Source: Alkaliphilus hydrothermalis (GTDB lineage Bacteria > Bacillota > Clostridia > Peptostreptococcales > Natronincolaceae). Taken from it: a DNA stretch of 64,000 nucleotides. The translations under genes and the position numbers were made by a program. How positions within the stretch are numbered: position 1 is the stretch's first letter; every line of letters begins with the position of its first letter. This document shows positions 8,478 through 17,081 of the stretch, one piece after another. The notes beneath the pieces are model-generated. The model was not told the origin of the DNA. It saw nothing but the letters and a program-made list of their open reading frames with translations, and searched no databases. The stretch is taken from contig NZ_JAFBEE010000012.1 in NCBI RefSeq assembly GCF_016908555.1, forward strand, positions 1-64,000. Reading direction: 5' to 3'.

Positions 8478-10001
8478 ATGCGGTCAACTTTTTTAGGCTT
8501 TAATACAGTAAAGTCAGGGCTTTTTGCCGCCCAAAGAGCTTTAGATATTACGGGTCATAACCTTGCCAATGTTAACACCAAGGGATATACCCGTCAAAGA
8601 TTAAATCAAGTCCAAAGTAATCCTATGAATTTACCAGGCGGACAAGGGATGATGGGGACTGGAGTAGATACCCTTTCTATCACTCAATTTAGAAATGAAT
8701 TCTTAGATTTTAAATTTCGTAGCGAAGTGAATGCCCAAGGTTTTTGGGAGGCAAAAAGAGATGGACTAAGGTTTATAGAAACAATTTTCAACGAACCCTC
8801 TGAGACGGGGATCAGCACAGTAATGGATGAAATGTTTTCAGCATTTCAAGAGCTAAGCAAAAATCCAGAAAACCTAACGACTAGAGCATTAGTAAGACAA
8901 AGGGCTATTGCCTTTACCAATTCAGTGAATCATATGTACAACCAGATGGAGAAAATGGCAGTGGACTTAAACTTTGATATTAACACAACTGTAAATTCCA
9001 TTAATGGATACGGAGAGCAAATAGCAGTTCTTAATGATCAAATTTTTAGATCTGAAATCGATGGAGGACATGCCAACGACTTAAGGGACCAACGAAATCT
9101 TCTAATTGACGAATTATCCAAATTAGTCAATGTGGAGGTTGTGGAGGTGATAGATCCGCAGGACCAACAGGCTAAGGGACAAAGTGAGCATGTGGGTAAA
9201 AAGATGGTCCTTCAAATAAACGGTCAGCCATTGGTTTCCCACAACAAAACCTATCAATTAGACACCAGTACCGAGAAAGCCAGCTCCTTTGACCCCAACA
9301 TCATGATGAGGGATATCCGATGGGCAAATGGCGATGCAATAGACTTGAGGGGAGTCAACGGAGAATTGAAGGCATTACTAGAGTTAAGGGACGGTACCAC
9401 TGATAATGCAAAAGGTGTTCCCTTCTACATAGGAGAGTTAAATAAATTTGTAAATAAATTTGCGGAAGAGATTAATAATCTTCACACCAGTGGCTATGGG
9501 TTGAATGGTGCTGTAGATTCCAATGGATATCATCTATTTACCAACGGCAAAAAGGCTAAAGGAGATCCGACCTTAGACGGAACCTTAATTACGGCTAAAA
9601 ACATTCAAATTTCCCTAGACGTAGATGTTGATTTGAACAAAATCGCTGCATCCAGTCGTATAGATTTATTACCGGGAGATGGTTCTATAGCACTGGAAAT
9701 GAACCAATTAAGGCATAAAGATAGCATGTTTATGCAAGGTAAACCGGAGGATTATATAAAATCTCTAATATCAAATCTTGGGGTAGATACTCAAGAGGCA
9801 ATTCGTATGGGGGCAAATCAGACCTTCTTAGTGGAGCAGGTGGATAATCAAAGACAGGCAATTTCAGGGGTTTCTATCGACGAAGAAATGTCAAACATGG
9901 TACGATTCCAACATGCCTACAATGCTTCAGCTAGGATGATTACCACAATGGATGAAATGCTTGATGTTGTCATCAATCGAATTGGATTAGTAGGAAGATA
10001 G
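8478..10001 (+). CDS. flgK: Flagellar hook-associated protein 1
   Basis: HAP1 forms the first junction ring between hook and filament. The 507-residue protein has the rod/hook N-terminal signature GLFAAQRALDITGHNLANVNTKGYTRQR near residues 14-41 and the FlgK C-terminus FQHAYNASARMITTMDEMLDVVINRIGLVGR. Middle variable region about residues 220-430. GGGGGGAGG precedes the ATG. It is exported by the flagellar type III system with help of FlgN, and is followed after ten bases by flgL. Confidence 0.97.
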   Translation: MRSTFLGFNTVKSGLFAAQRALDITGHNLANVNTKGYTRQRLNQVQSNPMNLPGGQGMMGTGVDTLSITQFRNEFLDFKFRSEVNAQGFWEAKRDGLRFIETIFNEPSETGISTVMDEMFSAFQELSKNPENLTTRALVRQRAIAFTNSVNHMYNQMEKMAVDLNFDINTTVNSINGYGEQIAVLNDQIFRSEIDGGHANDLRDQRNLLIDELSKLVNVEVVEVIDPQDQQAKGQSEHVGKKMVLQINGQPLVSHNKTYQLDTSTEKASSFDPNIMMRDIRWANGDAIDLRGVNGELKALLELRDGTTDNAKGVPFYIGELNKFVNKFAEEINNLHTSGYGLNGAVDSNGYHLFTNGKKAKGDPTLDGTLITAKNIQISLDVDVDLNKIAASSRIDLLPGDGSIALEMNQLRHKDSMFMQGKPEDYIKSLISNLGVDTQEAIRMGANQTFLVEQVDNQRQAISGVSIDEEMSNMVRFQHAYNASARMITTMDEMLDVVINRIGLVGR

Positions 10002-10011
10002 GAGGTGCTTT

Positions 10012-10962
10012 ATGCGGGTAACCAATAATATGATGATTCAAAATATGATGCAAAACTTGAACAGAAACATACTTCGCTTAGATAAATCTCAAATGCAGGT
10101 GGCCACAGGTAAAAGGGTACATGCTCCGTCGGATGATCCTGTAGCCATTTCTAGAAGCCTTAAAATACGGGCGGATTTGAGTGAATTAAAGCAGTTTAAA
10201 GCAAACGTAGATGATAGTGCTTCTTATTTAGAGACAACTGAGTTAGCTGTAGATAAGGTGGGAGAAGCCCTCCAAAGACTGAGGGAATTGACGGTACAGG
10301 CATCAAACGGGGTTTTGACACCAGAGGACACAAAAAAAATTAAAGGTGAAGTAGAACAGATTAAAGAACAGATTGTTAGTCTTGGCAACACCACCTATGC
10401 AGGGAAGTATATTTTTTCTGGTAAAAAGACAGATGAACCTCTTTTTAAATTTGATACAGGAGTAGGGGATTATGTTTACAATGTAGATTTAAAGAATGAA
10501 TTGGACCCAGCTTTAGTTGATGATAAAATCAAGTTTGAGGTGGGGGTAAATGAATCCATCGAAATTAACTCCTTAGGATTTGAGGTTTTCGATGATGTAC
10601 CAGCTAAGGAAGTCAATGCTAACGGTCCTATTGGAATTGTCAATATGATTAATAATATTATGACGGACTTAGATGCAGGGAATAGTGCCAACCTTTCAGC
10701 TGCCATTGACAATGTAGATCACTACTTAAATATTAATTTAACCGTCCGTTCTGAAATTGGGGCAAAGGTTAATCGAATGGAATTAATTCAAAACAGAATA
10801 GAAGACGATACAATCAATTTTACAAACCTACAGTCTAAATTAGAGGATGCGGATATGGGGAAAGTAATTACTCAGCTTCTTAATGAAGAGAATGTCTATC
10901 GAGCTTCTTTGTCAGTAGGGGCTAAGATTATTCAACCATCTTTACTGGACTTTTTAAGATAG
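10012..10962 (+). CDS. flgL: Flagellar hook-associated protein 3
   Basis: HAP3, the second junction protein, flagellin-like at both ends. The 316-residue sequence starts MRVTNNMMIQNMMQNLNRN and includes QVATGKRVHAPSDDPVAISRSLKIR, the flagellin-type D0/D1 helix, and ends with a helix that finishes in LLDFLR. AGGAGG is six bases before the ATG. It is translationally close to flgK (ten-base gap). The following 230 bases contain no gene, only a possible weak hairpin AGAATTTG/CAAATTCT. Confidence 0.96.
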   Translation: MRVTNNMMIQNMMQNLNRNILRLDKSQMQVATGKRVHAPSDDPVAISRSLKIRADLSELKQFKANVDDSASYLETTELAVDKVGEALQRLRELTVQASNGVLTPEDTKKIKGEVEQIKEQIVSLGNTTYAGKYIFSGKKTDEPLFKFDTGVGDYVYNVDLKNELDPALVDDKIKFEVGVNESIEINSLGFEVFDDVPAKEVNANGPIGIVNMINNIMTDLDAGNSANLSAAIDNVDHYLNINLTVRSEIGAKVNRMELIQNRIEDDTINFTNLQSKLEDADMGKVITQLLNEENVYRASLSVGAKIIQPSLLDFLR

Positions 10963-11201
10963 GTGTATTCAGTAATTAAATCCATACTCATGCTGTCTCT
11001 AACATGAAGCATTCATTTATCTTGTTCAATAAAAAATCTAGAATTTGCAAACTCACTTTGTTCAGACATACAAATTCTTTAACGATTTTTCCTTTTACTT
11101 CGATTAGAATGCTAATCATGTTTTCTAATGCATTTCCTATGGATATTAATTACTAGAAATGTGGAGATGATCTAAACTAACTGGAAAGGGAGCTTGTGGT
11201 C

Positions 11202-11762
11202 ATGATTAAAATTACAACTCAACCTGCTCTAATCGGTATAGAACGACAAGAGGGACAGTTAAGCATACAGCAAAATCAACATCCTATGGAGCTAAGTACA
11301 ACAGCCCCAAAGCTCAATCTCCAAATAGAGGATGCAGTACTCCATATAGACCAGAGTCAGTGTTTTGCTGAGGCTGGTCTTAAAAACCATATGGAGCTGA
11401 CAAGGGCTTTTACTGCAAAGGCTAAGCAAAAAGCTATCCAAGCTATTGGAAGAATTGCCAGTGAAGGACAGCAGATGGCAGATATCCATAGGGGTAATGC
11501 CATTGGGAGAATCGCGAAGCAGCGTTCCACCACAAAGGAAAAACAATTCGATTTTGATATGATTCCTAAAAGTCGCCCCCAAATAACAGTACAAGAGGGC
11601 AGGATTGATAGCTCTCTAGAGCGGGGAACTGTTGATATTCAGATGGGGGACTATAGACCCCAAATCGACTTTCAGCCGGATAAAGTAGAAGTTTATTTAA
11701 GGCAGAAGAATAGTATTAATATAGAATATGTAGGGAATCATTTAGATACCTATGGTGGGTAA
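11202..11762 (+). CDS. yviE: YviE-like DUF6470 protein of the flagellar cluster
   Basis: A 186-residue protein starting MIKITTQPALIGIERQEGQL and containing the helix LTRAFTAKAKQKAIQAIGRI, both typical of DUF6470, the family of B. subtilis YviE, which also lies between flgL and fliW. The C-terminal half is rich in beta strands (RPQITVQEGRIDSSLERG, PQIDFQPDKVEVYLRQ). Function unknown. I chose the ATG at 11202 because AAAGGGAG ends nine bases before it; a GTG at 11196 is too close to that site. Confidence 0.82.
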   Translation: MIKITTQPALIGIERQEGQLSIQQNQHPMELSTTAPKLNLQIEDAVLHIDQSQCFAEAGLKNHMELTRAFTAKAKQKAIQAIGRIASEGQQMADIHRGNAIGRIAKQRSTTKEKQFDFDMIPKSRPQITVQEGRIDSSLERGTVDIQMGDYRPQIDFQPDKVEVYLRQKNSINIEYVGNHLDTYGG

Positions 11763-11794
11763 GGACGAATGAATAATGAAAAATTAAGAATGAA

Positions 11795-11862
11795 GAATTA
11801 ATAATGAATAATTATTAATTGATTGGTTTTAAATATTAATTATTCACTATTAATTATTAATT
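11795..11862. repeat. AT-only inverted repeat between yviE and fliW
   Basis: Arms around 11798-11820 and 11835-11862 are built of ATTAAT/ATTATT words and are complementary apart from a few mismatches. There is no T tract typical of an intrinsic terminator. The arms also repeat each other directly. It may be a decayed mobile repeat or simple AT expansion; no function is evident. Confidence 0.6.
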
Positions 11863-11885
11863 GTATTAACTTGGAGGTGTAGGAA

Positions 11886-12329
11886 ATGATATTAAACACC
11901 AGTAATTTCGGTGAGATCGAAGTAAAGGAAGAATCAGTGATTAGCTTTCCCGATGGATTACCGGCCTTTGAAGAATATAAGAGATATGTAATAATTGAAA
12001 ATCCTGATGTAGATATTCCCTTCCATTGGCTTCAGTCAGTGGAGGATGGAGATTTAGCTTTTGTAATCATAAACCCCTTTATCTTTAAAAAGGGCTATGA
12101 TTTTGAAATTCCTCAAACAGTAATCGAAAAGCTAGAGATTGCTGCTCCAGAGGAAGTCATGGTCTATTCTATCGTGGTGGTTCCTGAGAATATTAGCAAA
12201 ATGACCGCTAACCTTAAAGGACCAATCATTATTAATAAAAAGAATCTACAGGGAAAACAGATATTACTTGACCACGATGAGTATCAAACAAAGCATTATA
12301 TCCTTGAAGAAATGAAGCAAGTTGGTTAG
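11886..12329 (+). CDS. fliW: Flagellar assembly factor FliW
   Basis: FliW binds flagellin in the cytoplasm and, when flagellin is low, binds CsrA instead and relieves its block on flagellin translation. The 147-residue length is typical. Motifs: SFPDGLPAFEEYKRYVI near residue 20, FHWLQSVEDGDLAFVIINPF near 47, and NLKGPIIINKKNLQGKQ near 107. GGAGGTGTAGGAA precedes the start. The gene lies 11 bases from csrA, the conserved pair. Confidence 0.96.
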   Translation: MILNTSNFGEIEVKEESVISFPDGLPAFEEYKRYVIIENPDVDIPFHWLQSVEDGDLAFVIINPFIFKKGYDFEIPQTVIEKLEIAAPEEVMVYSIVVVPENISKMTANLKGPIIINKKNLQGKQILLDHDEYQTKHYILEEMKQVG

Positions 12330-12340
12330 GGGGTAGAATA

Positions 12341-12568
12341 ATGCTGGTACTAACGCGAAAAAATGATGAAAGCATCATGCTGGGGAAGGACATTGAAATT
12401 AAGGTTCTAGGCATTGAAGAAGGCAAAGTAAAGCTGGGGATATCAGCCCCAAAGACTGTCGAAATCTATCGTAAAGAAATCTACTTAGAGATACAAGAAG
12501 AAAATAAAAATGCCATCTCCACAAGGTCAGATTTAGGCCAACTAAAAAATTTATTCAAAAAAGAATAA
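12341..12568 (+). CDS. csrA: Carbon storage regulator CsrA
   Basis: A 75-residue RNA-binding dimer. The sequence opens MLVLTRKNDESIMLGKDIEI and holds GKVKLGISAPKTVEIYRKEIY, including the conserved Arg of the RNA-binding surface. The C-terminal tail is longer than the E. coli form, as in Firmicutes where it contacts FliW. In Gram-positives it represses hag translation. It follows fliW and precedes the flagellin leader with a matching GGA hairpin. Confidence 0.97.
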   Translation: MLVLTRKNDESIMLGKDIEIKVLGIEEGKVKLGISAPKTVEIYRKEIYLEIQEENKNAISTRSDLGQLKNLFKKE

Positions 12569-12578
12569 AATTTTTCAT

Positions 12579-12604
12579 TTTTCCCCTAAAGTCGGGGAAT
12601 TTTA
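12579..12604 (+). terminator. Terminator after csrA
   Basis: TTCCCC and GGGGAA form a short stem flanked by T-rich sequence on both sides. Its loop region contains the minus-35 element of the flagellin promoter, so the two signals overlap. Confidence 0.7.
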
Positions 12605-12614
12605 CTACCGATAT
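12587..12614 (+). promoter_or_regulatory. Sigma-28 promoter for the main flagellin gene
   Basis: TAAA at 12587-12590, then 16 bases, then ACCGATAT at 12607-12614. The spacer is one base longer than optimal. Transcription would start near 12620, giving a leader of about 125 bases before the flagellin ATG. Confidence 0.78.
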
Positions 12615-12689
12615 ATATATTGAAGGCAAAAACATCAAAGTCTACGGTGCCGGCGGTGGGACAAGATGTTTTCATATTAAAAAGTTTAT

Positions 12690-12736
12690 AACCTGGACAA
12701 GGATGTCGTAGGTTAAATAATAAAAATTCAAGGAGG
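12690..12736 (+). promoter_or_regulatory. Probable CsrA-binding sites in flagellin leader
   Basis: AACCT (12690-12694) pairs with AGGTT (12710-12714) and GACA with TGTC inside, leaving AGGA as the loop: a hairpin that presents a GGA in its loop, the classic CsrA site. The second GGA is part of the ribosome site AAGGAGG at 12730-12736, about 30 bases on, a spacing that allows one CsrA dimer to bridge both and block translation. This is inferred from the known B. subtilis hag mechanism. Confidence 0.72.
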
Positions 12737-12744
12737 AATTTACA

Positions 12745-13563
12745 ATGAGAATTAATAACAACTTAATGGCTATGAACACCCACAGACAGTTAGGTGTAAA
12801 CGGAAACAACGGTGCAAAATCTATGGAGAAATTATCTTCTGGTATGAGAATTAACCGTGCAGGAGATGACGCTGCTGGTCTTTCTATCTCTGAAAAAATG
12901 AGAGCTCAAGTTAGAGGTCTTAACCAAGCTTCTAGAAATGCTCAAGATGGTATCTCAATGATTCAAACAGCTGAAGGTGCATTACAAGAGTCTCAAGCAA
13001 TCGTACAAAGAATGAGAGAGTTAGCTGTACAAGCTTCAAACGATACAAACGTAGCAGGCGACAGAACAGCTATCAAAGCAGAGGTTGATGAGTTAGTAAA
13101 AGAAATCGACAGAATTGCTCAAAAGACAACTTTCAACGAAAAGACTTTACTAGATGGTAAGCTTACAAAAGCTGTAGGGGTATTACAAATCGGTGCAGAT
13201 AAGGGTAGTACATTAACAATTACTATTCAAACGATGACTGCCGCAAAATTATCTCTGAATGGATTTACTTTTGCAACTCATGGAAATGCAGCATCTGCAA
13301 TTGCCAAGTTTGATACAGCTATTAAGTCAATTTCAACAGTTCGTTCAAACTTAGGAGCTAACCAAAACAGATTAGAGCACACAATCAAGAACTTAGACAA
13401 TACTTCCGAAAACATTTCAGCAGCAGAATCAAGAGTTAGAGACGTAGATATGGCGAAGGAAATGATGAACTTCACTAAGAACAACATCCTTCAACAAGCT
13501 GCTCAAGCTATGTTAGCTCAAGCTAACCAAGCACCTCAAGGAGTTCTTCAATTATTAAGATAA
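12745..13563 (+). CDS. hag: Flagellin (main filament protein)
   Basis: A 272-residue flagellin with short variable domain, close to B. subtilis Hag. N-terminal D0/D1: MRINNNLMAMNTHRQL, EKLSSGMRINRAGDDAAGLSISEKMRAQVRGL. C-terminal D1/D0: SNLGANQNRLEHTIKNL, VRDVDMAKEMMNFTKNNIL and the end APQGVLQLLR. The variable centre is about residues 135-195 and is rich in Thr, Ser and Ala, possible glycosylation sites. Codon use is strongly biased to common codons, as in a highly expressed gene. GGAGG precedes the start; regulated by SigD and likely CsrA/FliW. Confidence 0.97.
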   Translation: MRINNNLMAMNTHRQLGVNGNNGAKSMEKLSSGMRINRAGDDAAGLSISEKMRAQVRGLNQASRNAQDGISMIQTAEGALQESQAIVQRMRELAVQASNDTNVAGDRTAIKAEVDELVKEIDRIAQKTTFNEKTLLDGKLTKAVGVLQIGADKGSTLTITIQTMTAAKLSLNGFTFATHGNAASAIAKFDTAIKSISTVRSNLGANQNRLEHTIKNLDNTSENISAAESRVRDVDMAKEMMNFTKNNILQQAAQAMLAQANQAPQGVLQLLR

Positions 13564-13577
13564 TTTTAAACATTACT

Positions 13578-13603
13578 AAAGCCAGCTTCTTTTAGCTGGC
13601 TTT
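13578..13603 (+). terminator. Strong terminator after flagellin
   Basis: AAAGCCAGCT and AGCTGGCTTT form a perfect ten-base stem with a TCTTTT loop. It isolates the flagellin transcript from the modification island. Confidence 0.93.
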
Positions 13604-13625
13604 AATAATATAAGGAGTTTTTATT

Positions 13626-15455
13626 ATGCTAGAGAAAAACATGTCAAAACTAGAACAACATTATCCAGAATTATATTTAGGCTTAACTTCATGCCAGTAT
13701 CCGGTTGAAGATAATATAAATCTTACTCCAGTTGAGACTAATGGGTATCTTAACTGTAGAATAAAAACTCAAAATGCAGAGCTTTTTCTGCATAGTGCCT
13801 ATGATCCTTCTAACGAAGCTGAGAAATGGTTGTCTACATTAAATCAAGATGTAAATTTTTTTGTCATCGTAGGTGGGGGGCTTTATCATCATATCGATTA
13901 TCTAGTTTCCAAATATCCAAATAAAAAAATCCTGATTATTGAACCAAGTTATGACATTTTATATAATGCAGTTCAGCGAATTGATTTAACACAGTATATA
14001 GAAAATAAAAATATCTTATTTCAAGTATCACAAGATACAGCTGAGTTAATGATGCTCTTAGCTCAAGTTCTAATCAATAAAGGAATTGAAAAGTTTGAGT
14101 TAGCCTATTTAACTGCCTATAGACAGTTATATTCATCATTTTGTATTGATCTTGAAAGAGATATATTTAATATGATCAAGACCTTAAGGGCTAATATTGG
14201 GACTGAATATGTTCACTCCAGAAAGTGGGTACATAATACATTTAAAAATCTTCGGAAAACCAATATTGACACGTATCCGTTGATGTCTTTATTTAATAAA
14301 TATGAGGGAATGCCTGCCTTAATAGTATCGGCTGGGCCATCATTGGAAAAACAAATTGAAACCTTGAGCAATAATTTAGATAAATTCATTATTATAGCTG
14401 CTGGCTCAGCAGTAAATGCCTTAGAAAAACATTCCATATCCCCTCATATGGTTGTATCGGTAGATGCTGAAGAGATACAAGATAATATTTTCAAAAATAT
14501 AAAAGATAAAAACATCACATTAGCCTATAGCCATAGCTTTAGATATAGTTCTTTAGATTTATTCCAAGGAAAAAAGTATTGGTTTAGGGGTAATGCAGAT
14601 AATATAGTTGATTTTTATGAAGAGTCTATAGGAGAAAAAACCGATTATATCGAGATAGGTCCTTCATGCGCTAATGAAGCCATGGATATAGCAAGAAGAT
14701 TAGGTTGCAATCCTTTAATATTTATTGGACAAGATCTAGCATATACCAATGAAGCCTTATATACAAAAGGTGTAGTACATGATTTAAACATGGCCACTGA
14801 CATAGGGGATCGTATACTTGTGAAGGATATGTATGGAAAAGATATCACTACAAAAACAGCCTTTTTAGTAATGAAAGCATATTTTGAAAATTATGTGAGA
14901 AGTCATAAGTCAGTAAATTACATTAATTGTACTGAAGGTGGACTTGAGATATTAGGAATGCAGCACAGAGCATTTAAAGATGTAATGGCTGAATTATCAC
15001 CTTTAGAGGTAGATATATTTAAAGATATCGAAAGTAAATATAAGAATACTCAAAACATGTTTGCCCAAAGAAATTATAGAGATAATAACAAAGAATTTTT
15101 CAACCATGTAGCAAATGAAGTTGAAGGTATTTCTGAGAAAAGCAAAGAAAGACTAGAGAAGATTCAAGCTTTAAAACTAAGCTTACCAACTCTTTCAATA
15201 GACCAAGCTCAAGGAAAAATGGATGAAATTATTGATGTTACAAATCAAATAGAAAATACAAAACTGCATACTTCAGTACTTCATTCAATATGTGCAGCGT
15301 ATTATCTTTCAGTAAGACAATCCAGTTATTCAAAATTGGAGGGTATCTCTGATCAAAAAGAAAAATATAAGCTGCTTTTAGAAGGAATAGAAAAGCAATA
15401 TCTATATTATGAAGTTATTCTACAGAGTTTAATTGAAGCCATCAAAGAGAACTAA
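13626..15455 (+). CDS. Motility-associated factor (Maf) glycosyltransferase
   Basis: A 609-residue Maf protein (DUF115 family). These enzymes transfer CMP-activated pseudaminic or legionaminic acid to Ser/Thr of flagellin in the cytoplasm before export. The N-terminal domain includes FFVIVGGGLYHHIDYLV near residue 80. The core follows: PALIVSAGPSLEKQI near 228-242, AAGSAVNALEKHSISPHMVVSVDA near 258-282, and GPSCANEAMDIARRLGCNPLIFIGQDLAYT near 345. The C-terminal part is helical. It lies 170 bases past the flagellin stop and 1.6 kb before the Pse genes, which would supply its sugar donor. Confidence 0.9.
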   Translation: MLEKNMSKLEQHYPELYLGLTSCQYPVEDNINLTPVETNGYLNCRIKTQNAELFLHSAYDPSNEAEKWLSTLNQDVNFFVIVGGGLYHHIDYLVSKYPNKKILIIEPSYDILYNAVQRIDLTQYIENKNILFQVSQDTAELMMLLAQVLINKGIEKFELAYLTAYRQLYSSFCIDLERDIFNMIKTLRANIGTEYVHSRKWVHNTFKNLRKTNIDTYPLMSLFNKYEGMPALIVSAGPSLEKQIETLSNNLDKFIIIAAGSAVNALEKHSISPHMVVSVDAEEIQDNIFKNIKDKNITLAYSHSFRYSSLDLFQGKKYWFRGNADNIVDFYEESIGEKTDYIEIGPSCANEAMDIARRLGCNPLIFIGQDLAYTNEALYTKGVVHDLNMATDIGDRILVKDMYGKDITTKTAFLVMKAYFENYVRSHKSVNYINCTEGGLEILGMQHRAFKDVMAELSPLEVDIFKDIESKYKNTQNMFAQRNYRDNNKEFFNHVANEVEGISEKSKERLEKIQALKLSLPTLSIDQAQGKMDEIIDVTNQIENTKLHTSVLHSICAAYYLSVRQSSYSKLEGISDQKEKYKLLLEGIEKQYLYYEVILQSLIEAIKEN

Positions 15456-15478
15456 TTTAGGAGGATATTATAATATCT

Positions 15479-15778
15479 ATGCAAAACATCGAAAAGCAGG
15501 AAATATACTCATTATTTGATACGTTAATTCAGCAAGCTGTTGGATTTATCTATAATTATCAAATTGAAAAAGGCTTAAACTTAATAATTAATATTATGGA
15601 ATATTTTAATGAAATCAAACCTTTGGTGGAACAATCACCCCATGTTAATCATATTGAAGAAATCTTTAACTCTATTTTAATTGCCTCAGAAAAAAAGGAC
15701 TATATACTAATAACAGATTTATTAGAATTTGAGCTGAGGGACTTAATGCTGCAATTATTTGAGACCAATAGGTTATAA
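15479..15778 (+). CDS. Small helical protein next to Maf, unknown
   Basis: A 99-residue acidic protein with no domain I recognise. It is predicted all-helical with heptad-like Leu/Ile spacing (LFDTLIQQAVGFIYNY, LNLIINIMEYFNEI, LITDLLEFELRDLMLQLF), which recalls small secretion chaperones such as FliS or FlgN in size and character. GGAGG at 15460-15464 is 14 bases before the ATG, longer than usual. It lies between maf (23 bases upstream) and fliB, so a part in flagellin modification or delivery is plausible but unproven. Confidence 0.7.
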   Translation: MQNIEKQEIYSLFDTLIQQAVGFIYNYQIEKGLNLIINIMEYFNEIKPLVEQSPHVNHIEEIFNSILIASEKKDYILITDLLEFELRDLMLQLFETNRL

Positions 15779-15807
15779 CAATTTTTCCCTAAGAAAGTGG
15801 TGACTTT

Positions 15808-17007
15808 ATGAAGGCTATAAAAAAACAGTTTCTGATACCTTGTTACTTAGAAAATTTCAGGTGCATAGGTTCCCTATGTGAAGACACTTGTTGCAAAGGT
15901 TGGAAAGTATCGTTAGATAAAAAAACTTATAAGCAATATAAAAAAATAAATGATAAAAACGCTGATCTTTCTTTAGGAAAATACATTGCATTAGATAAAG
16001 AAAGAGAAAATGATACTAGTTACGGTTGTATAAATATGAACGCAGATGGAACCTGTCCCTTTTTAACCGAAGACTTGCTGTGCAAAATTCATGGTGAGTT
16101 AAGTGAAGATTTATTATCTTATACTTGTTATTCATATCCTAGGTTAGTTAATAGAGTTAACGGGCTATATGAAATGAGTGGAACATTATCATGTCCAGAA
16201 ATAGCCAGATTAGTATTATTAGATGAAGAACCTATGGAATTTAAAGATGTTTCTTTAATGATTAAGAGAGAATATCTAACAAGTATAACCTTGGAATATA
16301 CCGAAGATTTTGATAGATTTTCAAATCTTATGTATCATTTTTGGCCGTTGAGAATCTTTACTATTAGTACTTTGCAAGATAGAAGATACAGTGTCCAAGA
16401 AAGATTAATTCTATTAGGACTTGTATATAAGAAATTAATTCAGTTATCAAACAATAAAGAATTACACAAAGCAGTTATGACGATAGAGAGCTACAAAGAT
16501 TTATTTAATGATCTTGAGAAAATGAAGGAAGTTTTATCTGAAAGTAAAAAAAATGAAGAAGAGTTTCCTTTTTCGCAAGTGTTTGTAACACAATTTACTG
16601 AGCTTGTTGGTGAAAATTTTTATACTGCTGTCAATTACCTACAAGTAGTAGATAATATAGCAGATGCATTGCAAATACATGATGGTTCGTTTGAAAAAAT
16701 CAAAGAGAATTATAAATTAGCTGATGAAAAATACTATTCTCCATATATGGGAGAAAGAGAATATATAATAGAAAATTATTTAGTTAATGAAGTTTTTAAA
16801 GAAATGTATCCGTTAGCAAGGACGGAATCTATTGATTCTTCATATAAAATGTTATTGACGTTATACAACGTTATTAAATTTCACTTAGTGGGAATATCAG
16901 CCTATTATAAAAAACTAGATGATCACACTGTAGTAAATACAATCCAAGCCTTTTCAAAGGCAATTCTCCACCATAAGAGCTATTTAAATATTTTTCAAAG
17001 TGAATAA
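15808..17007 (+). CDS. fliB: FliB-type flagellin lysine-N-methylase
   Basis: A 399-residue protein with the FliB cysteine cluster: CIGSLCEDTCCKGW near residues 18-31, then GTCPFLTEDLLCKIHGEL near 78-95 and YTCYSYPR near 108. Known FliB enzymes use SAM to methylate Lys on exposed flagellin surface and appear to bind an iron-sulfur cluster through these cysteines. The remaining two thirds are helical. GGTGACTTT precedes the ATG weakly. It sits between the Maf and Pse genes, so it most likely acts on the flagellin encoded upstream. Confidence 0.85.
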   Translation: MKAIKKQFLIPCYLENFRCIGSLCEDTCCKGWKVSLDKKTYKQYKKINDKNADLSLGKYIALDKERENDTSYGCINMNADGTCPFLTEDLLCKIHGELSEDLLSYTCYSYPRLVNRVNGLYEMSGTLSCPEIARLVLLDEEPMEFKDVSLMIKREYLTSITLEYTEDFDRFSNLMYHFWPLRIFTISTLQDRRYSVQERLILLGLVYKKLIQLSNNKELHKAVMTIESYKDLFNDLEKMKEVLSESKKNEEEFPFSQVFVTQFTELVGENFYTAVNYLQVVDNIADALQIHDGSFEKIKENYKLADEKYYSPYMGEREYIIENYLVNEVFKEMYPLARTESIDSSYKMLLTLYNVIKFHLVGISAYYKKLDDHTVVNTIQAFSKAILHHKSYLNIFQSE

Positions 17008-17081
17008 CCGATAAAAGTGTTTTATAGTATCTTATTATGATATTAATCTACTAAAATAAACGAAGATAGAGGGGTTGGCTC

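Noticed and set aside
16980..17010. Sigma-28 promoter before pseB
   Set aside because: ACCGATAA is present at the end of fliB, but the only TAAA is about 18 bases away, too far for SigD.
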